Counted from the stretch's first letter, positions 44,215 through 53,836 are shown. The stretch: DNA of 64,000 nt from Azospirillum sp. TSH64 (GCF_003116035.1 NZ_LGQW01000002.1:78894-142893); one strand, 5' to 3'. The notes: generated by a model not told the origin, from the letters alone. Translations and numbers: made by a program.

Positions 44215-47200
44215 ATGGCCGGCTGGTATCGCCAAGGCACCGTCGCCCTGACCCCCGGATCGGCCGCCGTCGCCGGCGCCGGCACCATGTGGATGGGCGT
44301 CGTGCGTCCCGGCTCCGCCTTCACCACCGACGGCAGGACGCTCTACGAGATCCGTGAGGTTGCCAACGACCACACGCTGACCCTCGACCGCCCCTGGGAG
44401 GGCGAGACGGCGGCCTCCTCCCCCTATGCCGTCATCGCCGCGTCGGCGACCCTGTCCAATGCCGAACTGGCCGGCGAGATCGCGGCGATGGTCGCGAAAT
44501 GGGCGGTGCGCGAGGACCAGTATGACGACTGGCTCGGCGGCTCCCCGAACGGCGGCCCGAATGCCGACGGCAAATATCCGCTGACCGACAGCAAGGGCAT
44601 CACCCGTCTGGTCGAAAGCCCGGCCCGCCTGCTCCAGCTCCTCGACGACGGGGTGGTGGAGCATGCGGCACAGATCATCGCCGCCATCGAGGACGATGTG
44701 GCGACGGCGCGGCAGGCTGCCGCCGACGCCAAGGCGGCGATAACGGTCGTCGGCGCCGACCGGCAGGCCGTGGCGCAAGCCGCCGCGACCGTCGCCGCGC
44801 AGGCCGGCGAAAGCACCGCTGCCGCCGCGACCGCGACCGCCAAGGCGGCCATCGCCGTCCAGCGTGCCGATGAGGCCGCCGGCAGTGCCGCCGCCGCCGC
44901 CGGGCTGGAGGCATCCGCCACCGCGGCGCTTGCCGCCGTGGAGACGGCGCGCGACATCGTGCTGGAGGCGCGGGTCGAAGCCGGCACGGCGGCAACTGGC
45001 GCCCTGTCCGCCAGAACGGCGGCCGAGGCGGCCCGCGACACCGCGACCGCTGCGCGGGATGCCACCCAGCAGGCGCGTGACGCGGCGGTGGCGGCACGGA
45101 CGCAGGCACAGGACTGGGCGGTGAAGACCGACGCCCCGGTCTCCGGCAGCCTGAAGTCGGCGCTGTCCTACGCCCTGGACGCGGCTTCCCAGGCAACCGT
45201 CGCCACCGGCAAGGCGACGGAGGCCGCCGGCAGCGCCGCCGCCGCCGCCGAGAGTGCCGCCGGTCTCGACAGTGCGGCAACCGCTGCGCAGGCCGCTGCC
45301 GCCGCTGCCGCGACCGGCGCCCAGACCGCGAGCGCCAAGGCCGCCGCCGCCGCCATCTCCGCCGACATCGCCCGTTCCGCCGCGCAGCAGGCGGAGGCCG
45401 CCGGGACCGCCAGCACCACGGCCAGGACCGCGGCGGAGGCGGCCCGCGACAGCGCAGTCTCCTCCATGACGGCGGCGCAGGTCGCGGCCTCCCAGGCCGG
45501 TCAGTCGCAGACCAACGCCGCCAACAGCGCACAGACGTCGGCGACGGCGGCGGCGGACGCGATCTCGGCCAAGTCCGATGCCACCGCCGCCCGCGATCTG
45601 GCTGTCGCCGCCCGCACGGAGGCGCAGGGCGCCCGCGATCTGTCCCAGGCCTTCGCCCAGGGCGCCGTCGGCTATCAGCCCAGCCCGGGCGTCTATTCCG
45701 CCTTCCATTGGTCGGAGCAGGCCAAGGGCCATGCCCAGACCGCCGCGACCATCGTCGGCGGCTCCAACTTCGGCATCGTCGGCGACGGCGCCTCGCAGCG
45801 CTTCGCCGCCGACAACCCCGGCTCCCTGCTGAACCTCGTGCAGGCCCCGGGCGGCAAGCTCACCTTCAGCCCGGGCAACCACGCGGTCTCCTTCGGCTTC
45901 GATGCCGCGACCGCGCCGGTGGCGGCATCCGGCAACATCACCGCCGGCACCGTGCAGGGGGCACTGGAGGAGATCGACCACCGGCTGTCCACCCTGTCGC
46001 AGGACAGCATCGCCAACGGCGGCGGCTCGGTTCATGTGACGGAGGACGGAGCGGTCGAGATCGTTCCGGCCACTGGCCGGACGGCGAGCTACAAGGGCGG
46101 CGAGCTGCACAGCACCGCAACCGCTTACGGCAAGGCGCAGACGGATGCCGCCATCGCCGCCATGATCGCTGCCGGGCAGGCGGCCGGTGCTGCCAGGCTG
46201 ACGACGCCCCGCACCATCGCCCTGTCGGGCGGGGCGACCGGCACGGCGACCTCGTTCGACGGCACCCAGAACATCGCCATCCCGGTGACGGCGGTGGCGG
46301 CGTCTGCGCTGACCGGCACCATCGACATCGCCCGTCTGCCGGCGGGCGCGCTGGAACGCCTGTACCCGGTCGCCAGCGACGCCGAGCGTTTCGCCTTGAC
46401 CACCGCCCAGGTGCAGAAGGGCGACACGGTGCAGGTCGGCGGCACCGGCGGCCTGATGTATCTGGTCGTCGACGACAGCAATCTTGGCAACGCGGCGGGC
46501 TACCGGGCCTACACTGCGGCACGCGCTTCGGCGGTGGACTGGTCCGGGGTGGAGAGCAAGCCGGCTCTGCTGACCTCCCTCGCCTCGCTCGACAGCACCG
46601 CCGGCGTGCTGGTGCAGACCGGGGCGGGCACCGGCGCCAAGCGCACCATCGGCGTCGCCAACGGCACGGACATTCCGGATCGCGCCGCGGCGGATGGGCG
46701 CTATGCGCAGCTTGCCGCCGATCCCACCTTCAGCTCGACGCTCAGCATCCAGAACTCTGCGCGGGCCGAGGCGCTCCATGTGGGAAATACCAGCGGATCG
46801 AAGTACACATTCGTCGGATGGAATGACGCTGGCGGCTTCGGCCGGATCGGCGCTTACGGTTCCGGCGCATGGCAGAATTTCGCCATCTCCGAGGGAGGTT
46901 CGCTGACTGCCGTCGGCACGACCGCGATGCCGACCGGCGGGGCCAGGCTGAACGTTGCCGGCGGCATCCAGGTGGACAACAAGGATGTCTGGCATACGGG
47001 CAACTTCACGCCCTCCTCGAAGCTCGACGCCGCCAACCCGACGATCACGGGCACGCTGACCCGCACCGGCGGCACAGCCCCGGCCTATTACATGACCCAG
47101 GACGGCATGGGTCGCCAGCACTGGTATTGGAACACGACCGGCAGCACCTCGCCCACCCTCTCTGTCGGTGGAGAGGACGCAATGGACATTGGCATGTCCG

Positions 47201-50200
47201 TCAGCAACGACGGGGTCAATGGCCCGAATTTCTGGTTCCGCGGCGCGCACGGCTACGGCAAGTCGGCCGGGGCGGCGATCTCCTGGTCGAACATCCTTCT
47301 CGCCAACATGACGTCGCTCCAATGGATGGGGAACAATGTCTGGCATGCGGGCAACCTGCCCGTGACGGTCTCCGGCAATGCCGTCGATTTCAAGGCTCAG
47401 CCGACCGTCAACGGCGCTCCGCTCGTCACCAACAGCGCCACCAACTCCGTTACCAAGTCGGCTGTCACGCTTCTTCCCGCCACCGGCACCCTCGACGTTC
47501 CCGCCAAGTCCATCCTGGGGGTCTACAGCCAGTTCGTCGGTCAGACCTTCAACGTCGATTACAACACCGAGGCGCAATACACCCAGGAGAACGCCGCCAC
47601 CGGCACCGATCAGGTCGGCGGCCAGTTCCAGCTTTACAGCACCGCCGGGGGCGGCGGGGTCGACGCCGCCACCAAGCTGCTGATCCACGCCGATGGCGCC
47701 AACGGCTCGACCGAGATCATCGACGAGCGCGGCATCAGGCCGTTCGGCACCCATTGCGGCTGGTTCGATGGTTCATCGTCGTGGCTTGTTCCTGCCAGCT
47801 ACAAGTTGGCTTGGGGATCGACACAGGATTTCACCTATGAGACCTGGGTGCGGCCTTCGTCGGTATCCCAAGCAGCTATTTTTGACTGCCGCACGGGAAG
47901 TTCCCCCGGCACGAACCAACTCGTCTATATCGCGGGCGGTCAGGTGCAGTTCTATGCGGCCGGGGCGGTAAGGATCACCTCCGCCGTCCTCGCGTCGGAC
48001 AATTGGTACCATATCGCTCTGGTGCGCCGTGTCGGGGTGACGACGCTGTATGTCGGAGGCGTGTCGGCTGGAACTTGGGCAGACACCACGGCCTACGTCG
48101 CGCACACAATCTCCCTTGGGAGTTATTACGACACACCCAACAACCGGTTGCTTGGCTGGCTGGATCAGGTCCGCGTTTCCAAAATCGCCCGCTACAGCGC
48201 CAACTTCACCCCGCCGACCGCCGCATTCGTTACCGATGCCGACACTGTCCATCTGTTCAGCTTCGACGACGGCCATGGCGGGCAGGTGCTGAAGGATCGC
48301 GCCAACAGCGGACGCTCCGTCCTCTGCCGTTCGGGGCTCTCCACGGCGCAGGCCAAGTTCGGCGCGTCGAGCGCCTACTGCAACCAGAGTGCTGGTGGCG
48401 GCATCTTCATCGGCGAGTACGACAACAAGTTCCACGCCGATCTCGCGTTCGGATCGGACGACTTCACCATAGATTTCCAGATTTACCCGATCAGTTGGAC
48501 GAGCGACACCGGCAGCGTCTTCGGATACTCGGTGATGGGCACCAATCTGTCGTCCTTCGGCATCCGGGCGACGACGACGACCGATCAATACAAGCTGGTC
48601 TACAGCACCAACGGCACCACTCAGGTCGACAGCCTCGGTTTCACTATCGCCACCGGCGCATGGTCGCATGTCGCCATTACCCGCAGCGGCCCCAATCTGT
48701 ACATCTTCGTCAACGGTGTGCTCCAGGGCTCGGCGATCAATGTCGGCACCGCCAGTCTGTTCCACGGCAGCAACCCATTCTGGCGCTTCGGTGAGTTCTA
48801 CAATGCCGGTTATCTCAACGGCTATATGGACGAAATCCGTCTGAAGCGCGGTGAGGCGGTGTGGACATCCAACTTCACGCCGCCGACCGTTCCGCACGTT
48901 GCTGACGCTCGCACCGTCCTGTTGCTGCATCTCGAAGGGGCCAACGGCGACAAAGTAACTTTGGACAGCAGCGGGTCGAGCTACGGCACCAACGCCTTCG
49001 GCGACGCCATCACTCCCACCCTGACCTTCCAGGGCAGCGCCACTCTTGCCGCAACGCAGACGCGCGGCGGGCACAGCACGGCATTGGCGATGAACGGTAG
49101 TAGTCAGTACGCCTCTATGACGTTCGCCGCTCCGAGTGCCGGTCACCCGGTCTATTTTGGCACCAACACCAAGTTCTGTATCGAGGGCTGGTTCTACGTC
49201 GCCTCGCTGTCAGGCATCAGCACCTACGCCGCGCTGCTCGACCTGCGCGCCCCCGCCTACGGCATCGCGTTGAACGTCTACCTGCTTGCCAGTGGCCAGA
49301 TGCAAGCCAACGTCCGTCAGGACAGCAGCGGCACCAATCTGCCGGTCAATGGCGGAAATGCGACGGTCGGCTGGAACCATTTCGCTCTGGTGCGCGAAGG
49401 ACGCGGCTACACGCTCTACAGCAACGGTACCGCCGGGGCGTCGCCGACCAGTCCGCAGGTCAACCCCTACTACAGCAACAACACTTACGCTCTTGCCCTC
49501 GGTGCCTGGGCCGATGGATCGAGCGGCTTCTTCCCCATATCCTTCGATGCCATCCGCGTCACCAACGGCCAGCCGCGCTATACCGCCAACTTCACCCCGG
49601 CAACGTTGGTCGCCGACGACATGACCACGCTGATGTGGGAGTTCAACGGCGCGGTCGGCCAGAAGTGGGTCAAGGAACTGTCTGGCAACAGCGCGCTGAT
49701 CTCCGCCGCCAACAACGCCCGTACGGTGAAGGATGGGGTCTACATCGCCCCGACCGTCGTTTCGGGAAACAGCTCCCTGTCGGTCTCGACCGCCCAGACC
49801 AAGTTCGGGTCCGGCAGTCTGTACGGCAATAGCTCCAACGGCAACAAGCAGGTGCTGTCGAACGCCGCCTGGATGTCCGGGGCGAACGCGTTGACCATCG
49901 AAGCTTGGGTGTATCCCACCACCTCGACCACCAACATCATCGCACAGAAGTGGGACGGCACCAACGAAACCTGGCAACTCTGGCTGGAATCCGGCACCAA
50001 TTACCCGGTGTTCCGCTGGAACAACATGGCGAACAACTGCAAGGAGTTGACCGCCATCGCGCTCAACACCTGGACCCATCTGATGGTCACGGTGGGGGCT
50101 GACGGCGTCGTCACCCATTACATCAACGGCGTCAAGAAGACCACGGTGAGCGGGCCGGTCGTGCGGACCGACACGTCCGGCGCCCTCTATCTTGGCGGCG

Positions 50201-50799
50201 CCTACGACGGCACCGGCAATTTCGTCGGCTACATCGACGAGATGCGGCTGTCCTCCACGCTGCGGCAGACCGCCACCTTCAGCCCGGCGACCATCCCCTA
50301 CGGCGCGAGCTACATCACCGGCCCCTTCTACGTGGCGACCGCCAATGCCTCGCGCATCGACGTGTCGGACTGGAGCACGATCCATTCGGCGACGATCACG
50401 CAGACCACCCCGCCCGGCACCAGCATCAAGTGGTTGGTCAGCTTCGACGGCCGGGCGACGTGGCGGAAGTGGGACGGGGCGGCCTGGGTTGTCGTGCCCC
50501 TCAACAGCGGGGCCAGCATCGACACCAACGGCAACGATTATCTGACCCTGCAGAATGCCCTCAAAAACCTGAATGTGGAGAGCTACGGCACCATCGACTT
50601 CGCCTTCTCGCTGAAGACGGCCAATCCGAACTTTTCGCCCAGCGTCGATGCGGTGACTCTGGCTCGCGACGAGTACGAACTCGGGGCCGCCAAGATCGAC
50701 TACACGATCAAGCGCAACGGTGCGGCCGGGGCCGAAATCCACCGCATCACCAACCTGAAGCCCTACCCGGTCAACGTCGTCTACGACTACGTCGCCTGA
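44215..50799 (+). CDS. Giant tail fibre with Ala-rich coiled coil and four LamG-like domains
   Basis: This 2194-aa protein is the likely receptor-binding fibre. Residues 1-150 form a tail-attachment head; about 155-475 is an Ala-rich coiled coil (AAEAARD/AAAAA heptads); 480-1150 is a fibre body with NAVWHTGN-like repeats (DVWHTGNF, NVWHAGNL); 1180-2030 holds four tandem LamG/concanavalin-like lectin folds (starting near 1182, 1382, 1620 and 1863), each with FTYETWVRP-type strands and ending YTANFTP-type. A beta-rich tail (about 2050-2194) closes it. Lectin-like domains suggest recognition of surface glycans. GAGGAG precedes the ATG. Confidence 0.88.
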   Translation: MAGWYRQGTVALTPGSAAVAGAGTMWMGVVRPGSAFTTDGRTLYEIREVANDHTLTLDRPWEGETAASSPYAVIAASATLSNAELAGEIAAMVAKWAVREDQYDDWLGGSPNGGPNADGKYPLTDSKGITRLVESPARLLQLLDDGVVEHAAQIIAAIEDDVATARQAAADAKAAITVVGADRQAVAQAAATVAAQAGESTAAAATATAKAAIAVQRADEAAGSAAAAAGLEASATAALAAVETARDIVLEARVEAGTAATGALSARTAAEAARDTATAARDATQQARDAAVAARTQAQDWAVKTDAPVSGSLKSALSYALDAASQATVATGKATEAAGSAAAAAESAAGLDSAATAAQAAAAAAATGAQTASAKAAAAAISADIARSAAQQAEAAGTASTTARTAAEAARDSAVSSMTAAQVAASQAGQSQTNAANSAQTSATAAADAISAKSDATAARDLAVAARTEAQGARDLSQAFAQGAVGYQPSPGVYSAFHWSEQAKGHAQTAATIVGGSNFGIVGDGASQRFAADNPGSLLNLVQAPGGKLTFSPGNHAVSFGFDAATAPVAASGNITAGTVQGALEEIDHRLSTLSQDSIANGGGSVHVTEDGAVEIVPATGRTASYKGGELHSTATAYGKAQTDAAIAAMIAAGQAAGAARLTTPRTIALSGGATGTATSFDGTQNIAIPVTAVAASALTGTIDIARLPAGALERLYPVASDAERFALTTAQVQKGDTVQVGGTGGLMYLVVDDSNLGNAAGYRAYTAARASAVDWSGVESKPALLTSLASLDSTAGVLVQTGAGTGAKRTIGVANGTDIPDRAAADGRYAQLAADPTFSSTLSIQNSARAEALHVGNTSGSKYTFVGWNDAGGFGRIGAYGSGAWQNFAISEGGSLTAVGTTAMPTGGARLNVAGGIQVDNKDVWHTGNFTPSSKLDAANPTITGTLTRTGGTAPAYYMTQDGMGRQHWYWNTTGSTSPTLSVGGEDAMDIGMSVSNDGVNGPNFWFRGAHGYGKSAGAAISWSNILLANMTSLQWMGNNVWHAGNLPVTVSGNAVDFKAQPTVNGAPLVTNSATNSVTKSAVTLLPATGTLDVPAKSILGVYSQFVGQTFNVDYNTEAQYTQENAATGTDQVGGQFQLYSTAGGGGVDAATKLLIHADGANGSTEIIDERGIRPFGTHCGWFDGSSSWLVPASYKLAWGSTQDFTYETWVRPSSVSQAAIFDCRTGSSPGTNQLVYIAGGQVQFYAAGAVRITSAVLASDNWYHIALVRRVGVTTLYVGGVSAGTWADTTAYVAHTISLGSYYDTPNNRLLGWLDQVRVSKIARYSANFTPPTAAFVTDADTVHLFSFDDGHGGQVLKDRANSGRSVLCRSGLSTAQAKFGASSAYCNQSAGGGIFIGEYDNKFHADLAFGSDDFTIDFQIYPISWTSDTGSVFGYSVMGTNLSSFGIRATTTTDQYKLVYSTNGTTQVDSLGFTIATGAWSHVAITRSGPNLYIFVNGVLQGSAINVGTASLFHGSNPFWRFGEFYNAGYLNGYMDEIRLKRGEAVWTSNFTPPTVPHVADARTVLLLHLEGANGDKVTLDSSGSSYGTNAFGDAITPTLTFQGSATLAATQTRGGHSTALAMNGSSQYASMTFAAPSAGHPVYFGTNTKFCIEGWFYVASLSGISTYAALLDLRAPAYGIALNVYLLASGQMQANVRQDSSGTNLPVNGGNATVGWNHFALVREGRGYTLYSNGTAGASPTSPQVNPYYSNNTYALALGAWADGSSGFFPISFDAIRVTNGQPRYTANFTPATLVADDMTTLMWEFNGAVGQKWVKELSGNSALISAANNARTVKDGVYIAPTVVSGNSSLSVSTAQTKFGSGSLYGNSSNGNKQVLSNAAWMSGANALTIEAWVYPTTSTTNIIAQKWDGTNETWQLWLESGTNYPVFRWNNMANNCKELTAIALNTWTHLMVTVGADGVVTHYINGVKKTTVSGPVVRTDTSGALYLGGAYDGTGNFVGYIDEMRLSSTLRQTATFSPATIPYGASYITGPFYVATANASRIDVSDWSTIHSATITQTTPPGTSIKWLVSFDGRATWRKWDGAAWVVVPLNSGASIDTNGNDYLTLQNALKNLNVESYGTIDFAFSLKTANPNFSPSVDAVTLARDEYELGAAKIDYTIKRNGAAGAEIHRITNLKPYPVNVVYDYVA

Positions 50800-50818
50800 C
50801 GCGGGGCCTGACGCGGGC

Positions 50819-50842
50819 GGTCCCGGGGCCATCCCCGGGACC
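50819..50842 (+). terminator. Hairpin after the fibre gene
   Basis: GGTCCCGGGG (50819-50828) and CCCCGGGACC (50833-50842) are exact inverses with a 4-nt loop, 20 bp past the fibre stop. A C-rich run rather than T-run follows, so it may attenuate rather than fully terminate transcription into the lysozyme gene. Confidence 0.55.
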
Positions 50843-50947
50843 CTGCCCCCGCTCCGGCGGAGCGCGGCTGCCTTGACGATCCCGGCAGCGCTCCGCCGGA
50901 TCCGCTCCCACCCTGTCTCCTCACCTATCGCCCGGGAGTCCCGATCC

Positions 50948-51454
50948 ATGCCCGATCCGATCTGCAAGGCCGCCATCGACCTTGTGAAGCATTTCGAAGG
51001 CCTGTCCCTCGATGCCTATCTCTGCCCGGCCGGCATTCCGACCATCGGTTACGGCCACACCGCCGGCGTGACGCTCGGGCAGAGCATCACCGCCGAAAGG
51101 GCCGAAACGCTGCTGTCCCGCGACCTCGCCGCCGCGGCGGCCGTGGTCGACGGGCTGGTGACAGTGCCGTTGACCGGCGGGCAGCGCGGTGCGCTCGCCA
51201 GCTTCGTCTTCAATCTGGGACGGGGCAATTTCCAGTCCTCGACCCTGCTGAAACGGCTCAACATGGGGGACCATGAGGGGGCTGCCGGCGAGTTCGGGCG
51301 CTGGGTCTACGCCACCGTCAATGGCAGGAAAACGCAGCTTCCAGGGCTGGTGAAGCGCCGGGAGGCCGAGGCCCTGCTGTTTCGCCGCACTCTCTTCCTG
51401 ACCAGGATCGCCGCGGCCGATCCGATGCCGCAGGCCCTCGACGATCCCGCATGA
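50948..51454 (+). CDS. Phage lysozyme (endolysin, GH24)
   Basis: This 168-aa muramidase cleaves peptidoglycan for release of tail particles. The family core is LVKHFEGLSLDAYLCPAGIPTIGYGHTAGVTLGQ, with Glu17, Cys26 and Thr32 occupying the T4-lysozyme Glu11-Asp20-Thr26 positions; a Cys in the second place is common in this subgroup. QRGALASFVFNLGRGNFQSSTLLKRLN completes the fold. No signal or SAR helix is present, so export would need a holin, which is not seen nearby. The start is ATG 50948 with GGGAG; the form starting at 50873 is less likely. Confidence 0.93.
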   Translation: MPDPICKAAIDLVKHFEGLSLDAYLCPAGIPTIGYGHTAGVTLGQSITAERAETLLSRDLAAAAAVVDGLVTVPLTGGQRGALASFVFNLGRGNFQSSTLLKRLNMGDHEGAAGEFGRWVYATVNGRKTQLPGLVKRREAEALLFRRTLFLTRIAAADPMPQALDDPA

Positions 51455-51519
51455 TCCCGTGCTTTCCCCCTCGTCGCCGGTCCCGCCGCCAGGCCGGGGC
51501 GCAGAAGGCTTGCCGACCG

Positions 51520-52431
51520 CTACGCCCCTTCCGATCCTCGCACCAACCCCTGATCCCTGGCGCGATCCAACAGGTGTTTCACCGACGACCGGCTCCAGCG
51601 CAGGCCGCCGCGCGGCGTGCGCTGTCCCATGCTTTGCAGCCGCCGCGCGATGCCATCGAGCGTGATGCCGGGCTCGGCCCGCGCCAGTCCCGCCACCATC
51701 AGCACGAGGTCGTTGCTGTCGACCCGCTTGGGTGCCGCATCGAGAAGGTTCTGACGAACCAGCCCCCCTGTGGCCAGCCGGCGGATGGCGCGGATCAGGC
51801 TGTTTGGTGTCCATGGCTTGCGGTCCCACGGCCGGGTCCGCCCCTGCGCCTTCAATGCCCGCACGACCTGATCCCATGGTGCCGCCGGGCGCAGAGCCTC
51901 GACGGTCGGCAGAAACTCCTGGGCGTGCGCGACGACCAGCTCGTCGCGAGCGGCCTCGCGGCCCTGCCGTGCCTTTTCCAGCGCCGCCGGGTCCCGTCGG
52001 CGCAGGCCGGGATTGCCGGGCTCCTTCCCCCTGGCCACCGCGGCCCTGAGCCCGGCGATCGAGCGCTCGCGGATCAATGCCCGTTCCAACTCGGCCGCAG
52101 CACCGAGAACCTGCAGGGCAAAGCGTCCCTGCGGGCTGGTGGTGTCGATCGGGTCGCCCAGCGATTTGAAGGCCACGCCGCGCTGCCCCAGCCCGTCGAT
52201 CACCTCCAGCAGATGGAACAGCGACCGTGCCAGCCGGTCGATGCGCGCCACCACCAGCGTGTCGCCTTTCTTCAGGCTGGCGAGCGCCTTGGCCAGCACC
52301 GGCCGGTCACGGTCGCCACCCGAGGCATGCTCCTCGAAGATGTGCGTGCAGCCGGCCTGCCGCAGGGCGAGCAGTTGGGAGTCGGTGGACTGGTCTTCGG
52401 TGGAGACGCGGGCGTAGGCGACGAGGGCCAT
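51520..52431 (-). CDS. Serine recombinase (resolvase/invertase family)
   Basis: This 303-aa enzyme has the catalytic resolvase domain at its N-terminus: MALVAYARVSTEDQSTDSQL (nucleophile Ser in ARVSTEDQ), IFEEHASGGDRDRPVLAKAL, VARIDRLARSLFHLL and FALQVLGAAAELERALIRERSIAGL. A C-terminal extension of about 150 residues (GKEPGNPGLRRRDP...PWTPNSLIRAIRRLA...) provides DNA binding. It is longer than Gin/Hin (about 190 aa) and shorter than large serine integrases. The start at 52431 has AGGA upstream. It is convergent with the lysozyme gene, and could act on the tail-fibre region or be an unrelated mobile gene. Confidence 0.9.
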   Translation of the reverse strand: MALVAYARVSTEDQSTDSQLLALRQAGCTHIFEEHASGGDRDRPVLAKALASLKKGDTLVVARIDRLARSLFHLLEVIDGLGQRGVAFKSLGDPIDTTSPQGRFALQVLGAAAELERALIRERSIAGLRAAVARGKEPGNPGLRRRDPAALEKARQGREAARDELVVAHAQEFLPTVEALRPAAPWDQVVRALKAQGRTRPWDRKPWTPNSLIRAIRRLATGGLVRQNLLDAAPKRVDSNDLVLMVAGLARAEPGITLDGIARRLQSMGQRTPRGGLRWSRSSVKHLLDRARDQGLVRGSEGA

Positions 52432-52774
52432 CGGGATGTCCTGGGCATTCTGGGCGGAAACGCGCCTCTCGGGCTCTTTGTACAGAATATCAGTCGATTT
52501 CATCCATCCGGATGAACATGGAGGCAGGATGCGAGGTGGGAACTGCCCCGGATTGCGGCGCCGGCTTTCCGGTCCCTGGTTCCGGCATCCGCTGCGCGAC
52601 AAAAGGCCAGGATCACCGGCGGGGTGGGGGCAGTGTGATCGTGAGCACCAACACCCCGGACGTTGAGTGCGCCAAGCGGAAGCCTCTGAAATCGTTTTTT
52701 TCAGCATATTGTGTATTGGACAGGTTCCAGATTTTTCAATGCCAAAAATTCATAACTATCTGTTATATAAAGAT

Positions 52775-53836
52775 ATGCAGGATTTGCGTCTTTCCGATCC
52801 CCTCCTCCTTCTCGGTCCCTTGGAGCGAGCCGCCAAGGCTGTCGGGCGGCTGGCCCAGGCAACCACCGGCAGTCCGGTCCTGGCGGCTTGGCTGCATCGG
52901 TCGCGGGTCGAGGCCGTTGCCGACATCGCCGACTGTCAGGGCCGCCGCGTCGATCCCAACCGACTGCGCACTCTGCTGGCTCAGGTGCCGACGCGTGCTC
53001 TACGCGACTGGGGGGCCAACATGCTGGCCCTGGACCTGATGCGGCAGATGCTCTCTGACCACAGCCCGCCGGCGTTCGTTCCGACCGGCATGGACGGGGC
53101 GCTCGCCCGGATGGAGGAGGCCCATGCCAGGGCTGGAGCAGCGGTGCTGGTCGCGTGCGGAATTGGCTTCTTCGCCCATCTGGAAGCCGGCGGCGACCGC
53201 AGCGGAGCCTGTCTGGCTGTTTCCCGTTATCTCACCGCCCAAGGGATGACGCCGCTGCCGCTGCCCTGCCTGAACGGAGTCGAGGCGATCCGCCGCGCTG
53301 AACCGGACGGGATGTGGCTGGTCGCTTTCCTCGACGGCATCGCCCGGCAAGCGGAACAGGGGGAGGATGGCCTCACCGCTTTGCTGCATCGCTGGCGCGG
53401 TTGGCGCCGGCGCGTTGGCGACCGGCGCAGCGACGCTCGTATCCGCCGGGCCGTCGATGCGGTGGCGGCGGAAGGGGTGATAGGCCCGGCCCGGCTGGCT
53501 GCCCGGCTGCGTTGCGCCACCAGTGCCGCCACCGACCTGCTGGAGGAATTGCAGCGGCTGGAGATCGCCGTGGAGATCACACGCCGGCGCACTCACCGCG
53601 TCTTCGTGGCGGAGGATCTGGCGGCGATGCTGGGAGAGGTGGCGCCGCGGGCCGCGGCCGTCGCCGCCGGGCCCGTTCCTGGGATCGCACCCATGGTTTC
53701 CGTCGAACTGGACCGCTGGGTGGAACCGGCCGAAGGCGTCGACGATGCGCTTGCGAACCTGGAGCGCATTCTGAAGCGGCAGGACTCATTGCTGGCGCGT
53801 TATGGCCGGATCGCGGGGGTGTCAGGCGAGGAGTAG
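52775..53836 (+). CDS. DUF1612 / RHE_PE00001-like HTH protein
   Basis: This protein of about 353 aa resembles the DUF1612 family of rhizobial replicons, which carry a helix-turn-helix region at the C-terminal end. Visible blocks are DPLLLLGPLERAAKAVGRLAQATTGSPVLAAWLHRSRVEAVADIADCQGRRVD; LLHRWRGWRRRVGDRRSDARIRRAVDAVAAEGVIGPARLAARLRCATSAATDLLEELQRLEIAVEITRRRTHRVFVAEDLAAML. The start is uncertain: ATG 52739 and CDS from 52667 are also open. The upstream segment (52680-52770) is AT-rich. Its role is unknown; DNA binding is likely from the HTH-like region. Confidence 0.7.
   Translation: MQDLRLSDPLLLLGPLERAAKAVGRLAQATTGSPVLAAWLHRSRVEAVADIADCQGRRVDPNRLRTLLAQVPTRALRDWGANMLALDLMRQMLSDHSPPAFVPTGMDGALARMEEAHARAGAAVLVACGIGFFAHLEAGGDRSGACLAVSRYLTAQGMTPLPLPCLNGVEAIRRAEPDGMWLVAFLDGIARQAEQGEDGLTALLHRWRGWRRRVGDRRSDARIRRAVDAVAAEGVIGPARLAARLRCATSAATDLLEELQRLEIAVEITRRRTHRVFVAEDLAAMLGEVAPRAAAVAAGPVPGIAPMVSVELDRWVEPAEGVDDALANLERILKRQDSLLARYGRIAGVSGEE

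Larger units (their letters stand above)
34027..51454 (+). mobile_element. Tail-only lambda-like cluster: candidate F-type tailocin or prophage remnant
   Basis: Twelve to thirteen consecutive plus-strand genes follow the lambda tail order: terminator-like, tube, two chaperone ORFs, tape measure, gpM, gpL, gpK, gpI-gpJ, fibre accessory ORFs, fibre and lysozyme. Capsid, portal, protease, terminase, integrase, repressor and replication genes are all missing within the window. Genes are tightly packed, frames are open and ribosome-binding sites intact, arguing against simple decay. Non-contractile tails without heads are the definition of F-type tailocins. Boundaries are set by the first and last tail-type genes; no attachment-site repeats were found. 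Confidence 0.75.

Noticed and set aside
43783..47754. Minus-strand open frame of 1323 codons across the fibre and accessory genes
   Set aside because: It is opposite the fibre gene, Gly/Arg/Ala-rich with no known domain, and is explained by high GC in the third codon position of the plus-strand gene.
47700..50300. CRISPR-like repeats in the fibre gene
   Set aside because: The repetition is of about 200-codon protein domains with diverged DNA, not short identical repeats with spacers.
50819..50842. Attachment-site core for the tail cluster
   Set aside because: It is a self-complementary hairpin and no second copy was seen at the other end of the cluster.
34027..51454. Gene transfer agent
   Set aside because: The gene set follows lambda gpM, L, K, I, J rather than the RcGTA genes, and the required capsid and terminase genes are absent.
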